A DNA stretch of 15,832 bases from Chthoniobacterales bacterium (GCA_013695925.1 JACCZO010000008.1:1-15832); one strand, 5' to 3'; shown: positions 1 to 7,263, counted from the stretch's first letter. Numbers and translations are program-made. The notes: generated by a model not told the origin, from the sequence alone.

Positions 1-1452
1 GTCGACCAATTGGAGATCGATCACGATATCCTCGCTCACCTTCTGCACGCTACCGGCGAGAAAAGTTTCAACTCCCAGCCGAGAACCAAGTTCTCGCAGA
101 TTAGCGGGGCGGCTTTCATTTTTCTTCGTCGAGCTCCGCGCCATCACCTTCAGCCCGCGCACTTGCGCGACCTTGGCAAGAATTCCATCACGCACGCCGC
201 CTGCGAAATAGGCGCTATTCTTGTCTTCGCTTAGGTTTTCGAACGGAAGCACAGCGACGCTTTTCTCCGAAACATTCGCGGGCGCCGCGCTCTGGGATGT
301 GGCTCGGTTGTGCCAGCGAGGAGATAGCACGAAGGCCGCAGCCGCCATCCCGACGAGACCGGCCGCTAGAGCCAATCGACGCGCCGCTTTCCAGCGATCG
401 AGGATCTGTGCGCGGCAATCTTGCAATTGCAACGTGAGTGCACGGACATCCGGGCGCGCTGCCGGTTCGGCCGCGAGCATCGACACGAGCAGCGAAATGA
501 AACGCTTCGGAACGCGTGCTGCCTTCAGCTGTTCGATGGGCAGAGCTTTCGAGTGCTGGCTCGCGCGAATCTGTTCGATGGTCGCGCCCTGGAAGGGCCT
601 GTCGCCGGTGAGCAGATACCAGAGAGTTGCGCCTAACGAATAGATGTCCGACCGAACGCCCACTGACGCATCGGTGAATTGCTCTGGACTCGCGAAAGCC
701 GGCGTGCCGACAAATCCTCCGTGCGTTAAGCCCATCGCATCCGGCTTTTCGACAAGTGCTTTCGCCACGCCGAAATCGATCACCTTTACCACGGTCTCGG
801 CTTTTTCGGCTTTGCCGGGACTCGAATCGTTCGCATCCGGAGCCTCGGCGACGAACATCAGATTCGCCGGCTTCAAATCCCGGTGCACGAGGCCTTGCTT
901 TTCCGCTGCGGCCAGTGCGCTGCTGACCTGCAAGGCGATGTCGATGGTCGTGAGCGCGTCGAGCGGCCCGGTCCGGCGAACACGCATCTCCAGCGTTTCG
1001 CCTTCCACAAGTTCCATCGCGCAGAAGCACTGCCCGTTCTCTTCGCGGATGCCGAAATGGTAAACGGTCGCGACATTTGGATGCCGCAAAGATGCAGCCG
1101 TGCGCGCTTCGCGCATGAACCGCTCCCGCGCTTCCGCTCCGCGCTTCACCCATTCCGAAGCGATAAGCTTAAGCGCGACCGGACGCTGCAATGTGGTATC
1201 GAGCGCGCGATACGTGACTCCCATCGCGCCACGTCCCAATTCCCAAGCCGTCCCGTCGTCGTGGCGCTCGATCCTGTAGTTCCCGAGTCGATCCGCTACG
1301 GGAGAAAGCGGGGCTTCGTCAGGTTCTTCCGCGCCGTCAAATCCGACGCGCAGCAGGCAAATCATGCAGCGCCCGAGATTGCGGGAGAATCCTCCCTCCA
1401 GCCGTGTCCCGCACTCAGGACACACCGCCACGCTCGTAGCCTGTGCCTGCAT
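1..1452 (-). CDS. Membrane-anchored Ser/Thr protein kinase with N-terminal zinc ribbon and TolB-like C-terminal region (3' end missing)
   Basis: 484 codons are visible and the frame is open to the left edge, so the C-terminus is missing. Residues 11-14 (CPEC) and 29-32 (CMIC) form a CxxC-x14-CxxC zinc ribbon. The Hanks-type kinase domain runs from about 59 to 345: glycine loop GRGAMGVTY 73-81, VALK lysine K95, catalytic loop HRDLKPAN 190-197 (D192), DFG 226-228, and GTPAFASPEQ near 249-258. All catalytic residues are present, so it should be active. A hydrophobic segment near 359-376 is a likely membrane helix. After it, SVAVLPFENLSED (398-410) and a following LAGSV segment resemble the TolB-N/FlgO-like region found in many kinase and cyclase fusions; TPRs often follow in such proteins but lie outside the window. 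The ATG shares its A with the sigma-factor stop (TAATG), implying coupled translation. Substrates are unknown. Confidence 0.93.
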   Translation of the reverse strand, partial: MQAQATSVAVCPECGTRLEGGFSRNLGRCMICLLRVGFDGAEEPDEAPLSPVADRLGNYRIERHDDGTAWELGRGAMGVTYRALDTTLQRPVALKLIASEWVKRGAEARERFMREARTAASLRHPNVATVYHFGIREENGQCFCAMELVEGETLEMRVRRTGPLDALTTIDIALQVSSALAAAEKQGLVHRDLKPANLMFVAEAPDANDSSPGKAEKAETVVKVIDFGVAKALVEKPDAMGLTHGGFVGTPAFASPEQFTDASVGVRSDIYSLGATLWYLLTGDRPFQGATIEQIRASQHSKALPIEQLKAARVPKRFISLLVSMLAAEPAARPDVRALTLQLQDCRAQILDRWKAARRLALAAGLVGMAAAAFVLSPRWHNRATSQSAAPANVSEKSVAVLPFENLSEDKNSAYFAGGVRDGILAKVAQVRGLKVMARSSTKKNESRPANLRELGSRLGVETFLAGSVQKVSEDIVIDLQLVD

Positions 1453-2210
1453 TAATCCGCCGCCAGGACTTCGCAAAGATGTCGCAGCTCCGCGTCAACC
1501 TCGGACGCTTCGGCCACGGTGCCACCCACTTCCTCGCGCAAAATCGCGCGATACCTCGAGCGCAGCCGGGCCACATCGCTGCGCAGCGTTGTGACGGGCC
1601 GGCCCAGTCGGAGAGACATTTCTTCATAGGGAACGGCCGCTTCGCTGGAGACCGAAAGGTGTGAGTTCAACTGCTTGAACAGCTCATCCTTTCCCGCGAG
1701 CGCGCATTCCTCAGCCAGCCGATCCAGCGCCTGCCGGAGCAGCGTCTCTGCCCATTCACGTTCGTAAACACGCTCGGCGCTCCAGACCTGCGAGCCCACG
1801 GATCGTGCGTCCGCCTCGGCGATCGCGGCCGTGTCGAGCTGCGCCAGGATCATGCCTCCGCCGCGCTTCTGCGTCCGGTCGTGGGCGCGCTCGTGGGCCA
1901 CGAAATGTTTAAGGGCGCCGAGCAGAAAGGAACGGAAGCGTCCCTTATCTGGATCGGCTCGGGCATAGGCGCGTGATTCGATCAGATGAGCGAAAAAGCC
2001 TTGCGTCAGGTCTTGCGCATCGTCTGGGTTTGAGCCCTGGCGTCGGAGGAACAGGAAGATTGGTCGCCAATAAATGCGGCACAGTTCCGACAGCGCGCTC
2101 AGCGCCTGGTCAGGGGGTGTTTGCGATTCCCCGGCGTCGAGGACCATCGTCCAGCGAGTGGAGGCGAACAAGCCTTCGCGCGTGGTATCGGTGCCGAACG
2201 TCGGGGGCAT
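1452..2210 (-). CDS. ECF-family RNA polymerase sigma factor
   Basis: A 252-residue protein. An N-terminal TRWTMVLDAG leads into a sigma-2 region near 40-80 (LCRIYWRPIFLFLRR, then NPDDAQDLTQGFFAHL). This is the signature of the ECF-like sigma factors abundant in Planctomycetes, Verrucomicrobia and Acidobacteria. The sigma-4 helix-turn-helix lies near 196-230 (YEEMSLRLGRPVTTLRSDVARL). No anti-sigma gene is next to it. Instead its stop codon overlaps the start of the membrane Ser/Thr kinase. In the known ECF/kinase-paired groups the kinase is thought to control the sigma factor; that link is inferred here from position. No convincing Shine-Dalgarno precedes the ATG. Target promoters cannot be told from this window. 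Confidence 0.92.
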   Translation of the reverse strand: MPPTFGTDTTREGLFASTRWTMVLDAGESQTPPDQALSALSELCRIYWRPIFLFLRRQGSNPDDAQDLTQGFFAHLIESRAYARADPDKGRFRSFLLGALKHFVAHERAHDRTQKRGGGMILAQLDTAAIAEADARSVGSQVWSAERVYEREWAETLLRQALDRLAEECALAGKDELFKQLNSHLSVSSEAAVPYEEMSLRLGRPVTTLRSDVARLRSRYRAILREEVGGTVAEASEVDAELRHLCEVLAAD

Positions 2211-2287
2211 GCGGCGCTTTTATTCGGCTGGAGGAAAATAGGCAAGTCAAATACGGACCGGGGGTTGCGGCTCGCCTTCGCCCGGCA

Positions 2288-2306
2288 CGCAAGCTGGAAG
2301 CTTGCG
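2288..2306. repeat. Short perfect palindrome (GCAAGCT type) between the polymerase gene and the sigma factor
   Basis: Arms CGCAAGCT (2288-2295) and AGCTTGCG (2299-2306) are perfect complements around GGA. It lies just beyond the stop of the LigD-type polymerase gene and about 80 nt upstream of the sigma-factor start. There is no T-run, so a classical terminator is unlikely, although the hairpin could mark the transcript end. The motif resembles dispersed GCAAGCTTCCAGCTTGC palindromes I associate with Verrucomicrobia genomes; copy number elsewhere cannot be judged from here. Confidence 0.6.
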
Positions 2307-2311
2307 CCACC

Positions 2312-3229
2312 CTAGAGCTCCCATTTCTTCGGCAGCTTTTGCTTGAGCGTCTCGACCTCGGCAAAGAGATCGCCTATCTTTTCCACTCGCTTGAGGGTTT
2401 GTTCACAGTGAAAGACAAGCTGCTTCGCCTTCTTTTTTTTCACCGTCTCTTCCACTTCTTCCCACGTCACCGGGGTCGAAGCGGTCGGCTCGTCTTTCGC
2501 CCGCAGCGAGTAAACGCAGATGGTCGTCTTGTGTTCGTCGTTCTGGCTCCAATCGACAAAGATTTTTCCCGTCCGCAACGCCTTCGCCATCTTCGAAACA
2601 ACCAGCTTCGGATGCTCGCGCTCCAAGAACTCGGCGAGAGCGTGCGAGAGGGCTTTAGTCTGGTCGTAGGTGACCGAGGTGTTGAGCGGGACGTAAAGCT
2701 GCAGGCCTTTGGAGCCGGAAGTTTTCGCAAAACTTCTTAACTTCATCGTCTCGAGAATTTCGCGCAGCCAAAGCCCGACCTGGCAGCACTGCACGATGTC
2801 GGCTGGCGCACCGGGATCAAGATCGAAGACCATCATCGTCGGCTTGGTCACATTTTTTTTGCGCGAGAGCGAAGTGTGCAGCTCGATGTCGGCCAGGTTT
2901 GCCGCCCAGACGAGCGTGGGGAGATCCTGGGCCAGGCAATAATGCATGTCGCGATTGTTGCCTTCGCTCCAGACCCTGGCCGTCTTGACCCAGTTCGGCC
3001 GATGCGTCGGGCAATTCTTTTCGTAGAAAAACTCGGCGTCGACGCCATTTGGGTAGCGCTTCATCGTCAGGGGGCGGTCCTTCAGATGAGGGAGCAGAAC
3101 GGGCGCGATCTGAATGTAATAGTGGATCATCTCGCCCTTGGTGAAGCCGGCCTTGGGCCAGAGGACCTTGTCGAGATTCGAGACCGCGAGAGTGCGGTTT
3201 GCGACCACCAATTGGGTTTTCTTGCTCAT
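2312..3229 (-). CDS. ligD: Stand-alone LigD-type polymerase/primase domain protein (non-homologous end joining)
   Basis: 305 residues, the size of an isolated LigD polymerase (archaeo-eukaryotic primase) domain. Visible family features are KRYPNGVDAEFFYEKNCP (58-75), the metal-binding pair in VFDLDPG (D136, D138), the nucleotide-binding motif KTSGSKGLQLYVPL (169-182), the third catalytic aspartate in VDWSQN (D226), and STPVTWEEV near 251-259. There is no ligase or nuclease domain and no Ku gene nearby. In characterised LigD the SGxKG motif is normally followed by a histidine; here Q177 occupies that place. The frame is open for another 170 codons upstream, but that part translates the inverted repeat and the antisense of lpxK. 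Family homology begins at the ATG at 3229 (MSKKTQLVV), so that start is chosen. The family fills gaps and extends ends during double-strand break repair. The symbol refers only to the polymerase module. Confidence 0.9.
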   Translation of the reverse strand: MSKKTQLVVANRTLAVSNLDKVLWPKAGFTKGEMIHYYIQIAPVLLPHLKDRPLTMKRYPNGVDAEFFYEKNCPTHRPNWVKTARVWSEGNNRDMHYCLAQDLPTLVWAANLADIELHTSLSRKKNVTKPTMMVFDLDPGAPADIVQCCQVGLWLREILETMKLRSFAKTSGSKGLQLYVPLNTSVTYDQTKALSHALAEFLEREHPKLVVSKMAKALRTGKIFVDWSQNDEHKTTICVYSLRAKDEPTASTPVTWEEVEETVKKKKAKQLVFHCEQTLKRVEKIGDLFAEVETLKQKLPKKWEL

Positions 3230-3234
3230 TGCTA

Positions 3235-3320
3235 AACCACGGATTACACGGATTTCACGGATAGGAAAGACGGCAGGGCTACCTTTCCCCTGATCCGTGT
3301 CATCCGTGCAATCCGTGGTT
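3235..3320. repeat. Long imperfect inverted repeat of ATCCGTG units
   Basis: The left arm (3235-3262) and right arm (3293-3320) are each 28 nt. They pair with about three mismatches around a 30-nt loop. Each arm contains three copies of an ATCCGTG/CACGGAT unit. This matches a dispersed element familiar from Verrucomicrobia and Planctomycetes, whose spurious translation reads TDCTDDTDQ and IREIRVIRG. It fills the gap between lpxK and the LigD-type gene, and its outer end supplies bases of the lpxK stop codon. A strong RNA hairpin is expected, which could terminate or attenuate transcription into the downstream gene. Confidence 0.85.
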
Positions 3321-4509
3321 AAGAAAAAAACCGTTCCGGCGAAAGCATCGGCTGCGGCTGACAGATGCGCGCGACGCAGTGTTCCCAGGTTTCGTGTCCG
3401 CTCAGGATCAAAATCTCGACCCGGAGAAAATAGATCGGGACTTCCGGTTTCGTTAGGCGGGGGAAACGGACGGCATCTTTTTCGGTCGTCACAATCATGT
3501 CCACGTCGCGTCGAAGGCAGCGGTTGATGAAGCTCTGCAGCTCCGCCTCGCTGTAGCGGTGGTGATCGGTAAAACGTTTCGCCAGCTCGATCCTGGCTCC
3601 GAGTTTGCGCAGGCCGTCCTCGAAGCTTTCCGGCGCTGCGATTCCGCAAAAGGAACCGATGTAGGTGTCGGTCAGGCGATTGAGCGGCAGCTTTTCGCCA
3701 GTGTAGACATCCTGCAAATAAAGCGGCTGGTGGGAGCATTCGATGATCTCGGCCGTGCGATTGTAGCGCCGGATGCGGGCGATCAGCTCGTCGTTAGGCT
3801 CGCCCGTGCTCTTGGTGATGAAAATGTAGCTGGCCCGGCGCAGATTCCGCGGCGGCTCGCGCAGGGTCCCGCGCGGGAGGAGCAATTCGTTCCCAAACGG
3901 CGCCTGCCGATCGATCAGGACGATGTCGAGCCGGTGCTTGAGGTGGAGATATTGCAGGCCGTCGTCGAGAAGCAAAGTGTCGGCTTTCATCTCGCGAATA
4001 GCGTGCAGCCCGCTCTTCACCCGGTCTTTGTCGACCAGCACGATCACGTCCTTCAGGTTGTTCGCCAGCATGTAGGGCTCGTCGCCCGCGGTCAGCGAAT
4101 CGAGCAGGAGCGATTGGCCGTCGGAGACGATGCGCGGCGGATCGGGCGCCACCCCGCGGAGACGATCGAGCCAGGTGCGTTGGGAAGGCTTGGGGACACT
4201 TTTGTAGCCACGGCTGAGGATGGCGACGCTCCTTCCGCCCGCCTGCAGGGCGCGCGCAAATTTCTCCACGATCGGCGTCTTGCCGGTGCCGCCGACAGTC
4301 AGGTTGCCGATGCTGATGACGAGACAACCCAGAGCGCGCTCGCGCAGGATGCGTTTGCGATAAAGAAAGAGCCGCAACTGGACGAGGCGGGCGTAGACTA
4401 ACGACAGCAAAAAAAGGAGTCCGCGCAGCAGCGTGGCGCGAGCTCCGTGGCGACGGCCGAGGATAACGTCGATCGCGAACTGCTCGAGGTTTTCAAGCCA
4501 GCGGCGCAT
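3319..4509 (-). CDS. lpxK: Tetraacyldisaccharide 4'-kinase
   Basis: 396 residues from the ATG at 4509. The enzyme phosphorylates the 4' position of the tetraacyldisaccharide-1-phosphate to give lipid IVA, a late step of lipid A synthesis at the inner face of the cytoplasmic membrane. An N-terminal hydrophobic segment (about 29-50) matches the family's membrane anchor. The Walker A motif is GNLTVGGTGKTP (68-79), followed by LSRGYKS (99-104) and the LpxK hallmark DDGLQYL (182-188). LIDRQAPFGNELLLPRG near 198-214 is also typical. The frame extends 52 codons further upstream, but that part is basic, proline-rich and antisense to thrB, so the internal ATG at MRRWLENLEQ is preferred. It overlaps the 3' end of thrB by 17 nt. 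The stop codon lies at the edge of the ATCCGTG inverted repeat. Confidence 0.95.
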   Translation of the reverse strand: MRRWLENLEQFAIDVILGRRHGARATLLRGLLFLLSLVYARLVQLRLFLYRKRILRERALGCLVISIGNLTVGGTGKTPIVEKFARALQAGGRSVAILSRGYKSVPKPSQRTWLDRLRGVAPDPPRIVSDGQSLLLDSLTAGDEPYMLANNLKDVIVLVDKDRVKSGLHAIREMKADTLLLDDGLQYLHLKHRLDIVLIDRQAPFGNELLLPRGTLREPPRNLRRASYIFITKSTGEPNDELIARIRRYNRTAEIIECSHQPLYLQDVYTGEKLPLNRLTDTYIGSFCGIAAPESFEDGLRKLGARIELAKRFTDHHRYSEAELQSFINRCLRRDVDMIVTTEKDAVRFPRLTKPEVPIYFLRVEILILSGHETWEHCVARICQPQPMLSPERFFS

Positions 4510-5368
4510 CGGGAGCGAGAACGGGAATGACAATGTGCGCGCCGTCGTTATCGGCCGCCACGACGCGCGTCTCGGCGCCGGATAAACCGGAAGCCTGGAG
4601 CATGGCGGCCGCGACCTTCTCGGGGGAGCGAAGCGTAAGACAGGCAATGGTCGAGCCTGAACCACTTAGAAAACCGCCGAGCGCGCCGGCCTTTTCCGCC
4701 GCCGCGATGACACGATCGAGAAAGGGAACGAACTTTGCTCGAAAAGGCTGGTGCAGATGATCGATCAGGGCTCCTTGCAAAGTCTCGTAGTGACCGCTGG
4801 CGAGAGCGGCCGTGATAAGACAGGCGTTGCCGCAGGACTCGACCGCACGCAAGCGATTGATTTCGTCAGGCAATACCCGCCGCGCTTCCGCCGTCTTGAT
4901 TTCAAAGGCCGGAATGAGAAGGACGAAGCGAAGCCTGGGATCGATCGGGAATTTCTGGTGGCGATTATTTCGCGCCACCACAAAGCCGCCAAATTCGGCC
5001 GGAGCGGCGTTGTCGGGATGGCCTTCGAGCTCGGCGCAGAGACCAAAAATCTGCGCACGCTTGAGCGGATGTTCGACCAGCGCGTTGAGAGCGTGGAGGA
5101 CGCCGAGCCGGACGGTGACGCTGCTCCCGAGCCCGCGCGAGCGCGGCACTTCGCCGGCGACAGTGCAGGAAAACGCGAACGGCTCACACTGGGCTGCGCT
5201 GAAGAATCGGCGCGCCGCCTGTTGCGCCATGGTCCCGGCCTCGAGCCGTTCGGCGCGCGCCACGGTGACGAAATTATAGAGCTGCAGGGCTACGCCGAGG
5301 CAATCAAAGCCGGGGCCGAGATTCGAAGTGGTGGCAGGAATGCGCACCGTGATCTGTTGCTTTTTCAA
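4493..5368 (-). CDS. thrB: Homoserine kinase
   Basis: 291 residues, a typical length for this GHMP-family kinase, which phosphorylates homoserine in threonine synthesis. Motif 1 is RIPATTSNLGPGFDCLG (9-25). The ATP-binding loop is PRSRGLGSSV (75-84), with arginine where many relatives have serine. ELEGHPDNAAP lies at 113-123, and the C-terminal GHMP motif is GGFLSGSGST (231-240). The start is TTG at 5366-5368. It is supported by an AGGCGG Shine-Dalgarno on the minus strand (5375-5380) six bases upstream, and by family motif 1 beginning close behind. It is the first gene of an overlapping pair with lpxK and is divergent from the methyltransferase gene. No other threonine gene is in the window. 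Confidence 0.94.
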   Translation of the reverse strand: MKKQQITVRIPATTSNLGPGFDCLGVALQLYNFVTVARAERLEAGTMAQQAARRFFSAAQCEPFAFSCTVAGEVPRSRGLGSSVTVRLGVLHALNALVEHPLKRAQIFGLCAELEGHPDNAAPAEFGGFVVARNNRHQKFPIDPRLRFVLLIPAFEIKTAEARRVLPDEINRLRAVESCGNACLITAALASGHYETLQGALIDHLHQPFRAKFVPFLDRVIAAAEKAGALGGFLSGSGSTIACLTLRSPEKVAAAMLQASGLSGAETRVVAADNDGAHIVIPVLAPDAPLA

Positions 5369-5417
5369 AGGAAACCGCCTGAGAATACCGGCGCAGGACT
5401 AATCGCCCTGACTCTAA

Positions 5418-5434
5418 CGCGGGAGGTTCCCGCG
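5418..5434. repeat. Perfect palindrome in the thrB/methyltransferase divergent promoter region
   Basis: Arms CGCGGGA (5418-5424) and TCCCGCG (5428-5434) flank GGT. It sits in the 89-nt divergent intergenic region, 23 nt before the methyltransferase ATG. It could be an operator, an RNA hairpin in that 5' leader, or one of the dispersed GC-rich palindromes seen elsewhere in this window. I could not pick out confident -35/-10 boxes here. Confidence 0.5.
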
Positions 5435-5457
5435 GCAAGACGCAGGCGGAGGGAGAA

Positions 5458-6366
5458 ATGAGAGATTGGATCGATTTCGGGATGGTGCGCGATTTTGCCG
5501 CGGAAAACACCGCCGCCTACCGTCTCTGCACCAAGCCGGAAGGCTGGGCCGAGTGCTACGGCGGGGACGCGCTCGTTTCCTACAAGACCGCGGCGGCGCG
5601 TGAGGAAATCCTGCACGAACTGGACGAGTGGGCCAGGCTCGCCAATCAGCCGTTTCAACGGGTCTTCGGCCGTTTTCTGCCTAAACAAAATGCCGAACGC
5701 AATCCGCCGGTCCTCCTCTTGGGAACGAAGGAGGAGTCGCTGCAGACGACCGTCCTGGAACGCGGCGTTTGTTATGGCTTGGATTTCGGGGCCGGCTATT
5801 CGACCGGGTTGTTTCTTGATCAACGCGAGAATCGCCGGTTCGTCAGGCGCGGCGCCCCGCGCCGGATGTTGAATTGTTTCGCCTATACCTGCGCGTTTTC
5901 CGTCGTCGCCGGAATGACGGGTGCGGAAACGCTGAGCATTGATCTTTCCAAGAAATCGCTCAGTCGAGGGCGCGAGAACTTTATGCTCAACCGCCTCGCG
6001 ACCGAGCGGCACCGATTCATGGCGGACGACGTTGTTTCCGTGCTCCCGCGGCTGGCGCGAAAGGGCGAGCGCTTCGACATGATCATTCTCGATCCGCCGA
6101 CTTTTTCCCGCTCGCGAACCGGGCGCGCCTGGCAGGTCGAGCACGATTTCGACAAGCTGCTCCTCTCCGCGCTGGAAGTGGCGGAGCGCGACGCGAAAAT
6201 CCTGCTTTCGACCAATTGCACCCGGCTGAACGAGCGCGCACTCGAAGTGATGGGGCGCTTCTGTCTCAAGGCCAGCCGGCGCGCCGGGACCTTCCAGGCG
6301 ACAGCGAAGCTGCCCGATTTTCCTCCCGGAGTAGCAGCTCGCTCGATTTGGATGATATTGCGCTAG
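5458..6366 (+). CDS. Class I SAM-dependent methyltransferase, RlmI-like
   Basis: 302 residues with a good Shine-Dalgarno (GGAGGGAG, from 5448) just before the ATG. The segment YGLDFGAGYSTGLFLDQRENR (107-127) matches the region before the methyltransferase fold in the RlmI/RlmK-like family. SAM-binding motif I is LNCFAYTCAFSVVAG (138-152), the acidic motif II is SIDLSKKSL (160-168), DDVVSVLPRL lies at 190-199, and motif IV is ILDPPTFSRS (210-219). LSTNCTRL (250-257) carries the cysteine-bearing segment. Characterised relatives make m5C or m2G in 23S rRNA. The N-terminal ~100 residues do not show an obvious PUA domain, so substrate and position are uncertain. It is divergent from thrB and followed 47 nt later by a small membrane-protein gene. 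Confidence 0.85.
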   Translation: MRDWIDFGMVRDFAAENTAAYRLCTKPEGWAECYGGDALVSYKTAAAREEILHELDEWARLANQPFQRVFGRFLPKQNAERNPPVLLLGTKEESLQTTVLERGVCYGLDFGAGYSTGLFLDQRENRRFVRRGAPRRMLNCFAYTCAFSVVAGMTGAETLSIDLSKKSLSRGRENFMLNRLATERHRFMADDVVSVLPRLARKGERFDMIILDPPTFSRSRTGRAWQVEHDFDKLLLSALEVAERDAKILLSTNCTRLNERALEVMGRFCLKASRRAGTFQATAKLPDFPPGVAARSIWMILR

Positions 6367-6413
6367 TCATTTCGGGACGCGCAAAAGGCCGTCAACATCC
6401 GAAAGATACTTAT

Positions 6414-6695
6414 ATGGACACGGAACAAATGACCGGAGCTTCCGGGGATATCGCCGAACGAGGGCTTCAGTACACCAAGGACCAGTGGGATGAAATCATC
6501 TCGCAAACCGAAGACTTTGTGCGGGCCAACCCGACCCGTTCGCTGCTCTACGGTGTGGCGGCCGGATTTATTCTCGATCGGCTGCCCATCTTCCGGATCC
6601 TGGGCGCGTTCCTGCGTCTCTTTCTGATGGCTTTCAAGCCAGCAGTTCTGATCTACGGCGCGATGAAGCTGTATCAGGCGACGAAAGACGAGTAG
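6414..6695 (+). CDS. Small membrane protein resembling the DUF883/ElaB group
   Basis: 93 residues from the ATG at 6414. The frame is open further upstream, but that stretch only reads the methyltransferase end out of frame. The N-terminal half is acidic and probably helical (KDQWDEIISQTEDFVRANP, about 23-41). It is followed by PTRSLLYGVAAGFILDRLP, a pattern like the RxNPxxSLxxAxxxGxxxG membrane anchor of ElaB/YqjD proteins. A second hydrophobic stretch follows near 61-83. E. coli relatives bind ribosomes at the membrane in stationary phase; whether this one does is not shown. It converges on the dodecin gene with 33 nt between the stops. Confidence 0.75.
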   Translation: MDTEQMTGASGDIAERGLQYTKDQWDEIISQTEDFVRANPTRSLLYGVAAGFILDRLPIFRILGAFLRLFLMAFKPAVLIYGAMKLYQATKDE

Positions 6696-6728
6696 TCGAT
6701 CCGCCCGACGCCGCCGGGGGTTCGCGCG

Positions 6729-6938
6729 CTATTGATCGAGGGTGAACCCAACTTTCACCGTTACCTGCCAGTGATTGATCTTGTTCTCCTCGATGTGCCC
6801 GCGCGTTTCGACCACCTCGAACCAGCGCATGTGGCGAATCGTCTTCTCCGCCAGAGAAATCGCGTTCTGGACCGCATCCTCGATGCTCGTCGTGGAGGAA
6901 CCCACCAGCTCAATTTTCTTGTAAACGTGTTGGCTCAT
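6729..6938 (-). CDS. Dodecin family flavin-binding protein
   Basis: 69 residues, the standard dodecin length. Dodecins assemble into hollow dodecamers that bind riboflavin or FMN and may store or quench flavins. Family features are VYKKIELVGSS (5-15), SIEDAVQNAISLAEKT (18-33), the flavin-stacking tryptophan W39 in RWFEVVETRG, and HWQVTVKVGF (56-65) with Q58 as the expected flavin-contacting residue. The frame extends about 90 codons upstream through the palindrome cluster, but dodecin homology begins at the ATG at 6938 (MSQHVYKK), which is taken as the start. The Shine-Dalgarno is weak. It is divergent from acs across a 325-nt gap. Confidence 0.93.
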   Translation of the reverse strand: MSQHVYKKIELVGSSTTSIEDAVQNAISLAEKTIRHMRWFEVVETRGHIEENKINHWQVTVKVGFTLDQ

Positions 6939-7010
6939 TCTCGATAGTCGCCGGGCACGATCAGAACTCAAATGGCAGTTTGACCGCGCTGACGAAGCAA
7001 CTCCGGGTAG

Positions 7011-7177
7011 CACGGGGCTGCCAGCCCGTCCGTGTTTGGCTGCCAGCCAGACACGTTTGCGCGCAGCGCAACTCGCATGGATGCCAGATGGCGGCGACGC
7101 TCTGGAAGAAACCTCGGGTTTTACCCTGCGCAGAATGTTGGAGGCAGACTGCCTCCAACGACGGGTTGGCAGCCCGT
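7011..7177. repeat. Cluster of four palindromes in the dodecin/acs divergent intergenic region
   Basis: The gap 6939-7263 holds no convincing gene. Four hairpins are visible in it: GGGCTG/CAGCCC (7015-7027); 12-nt arms with one mismatch at 7031-7042 and 7044-7055, containing GGCTGCCAGCC; perfect 11-nt arms GTTGGAGGCAG/CTGCCTCCAAC (7137-7159); and ACGGGTT/AGCCCGT (7161-7177). The outer pairs share the CGGGCTGCCAGCCCG core. The group looks like a block of dispersed Verrucomicrobia-type palindromes, or one larger symmetric element, lying between two divergent promoters. No promoter boxes stand out. Confidence 0.75.
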
Positions 7178-7263
7178 GCTCCCCGGAGGAAACCCTCCCG
7201 CACACCACGCGCGAACTTTGCGTTGAGCCGCCCGGAGCCGCTTGTTAGCCTGCCTTAGCGCTC

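Noticed and set aside
215..1153. 312-residue minus-strand open frame
   Set aside because: It is a shifted frame of the real kinase: rich in Arg/Ser/Gly with no domain, while the overlapping frame gives HRDLKPAN, DFG and GTPAFASPEQ.
3235..3320. CRISPR-like tandem ATCCGTG units
   Set aside because: The units are 7 nt with 2-3 nt between them and are arranged as one inverted repeat, with no spacers or cas genes.
3230..3739. 170-codon upstream extension of the LigD-type frame
   Set aside because: It translates the ATCCGTG inverted repeat and antisense of lpxK; family homology begins at the ATG at 3229.
3559..4401. 280-residue plus-strand frame over lpxK
   Set aside because: Antisense shadow of lpxK, which has complete catalytic motifs on the other strand.
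4510..4665. 52-codon upstream extension of lpxK
   Set aside because: Basic and proline-rich, entirely antisense-frame of thrB, not seen in LpxK proteins; the ATG at 4509 gives a normal N-terminus.
4751..5461. 236-residue plus-strand frame over thrB
   Set aside because: Shadow of thrB with no domain signature.
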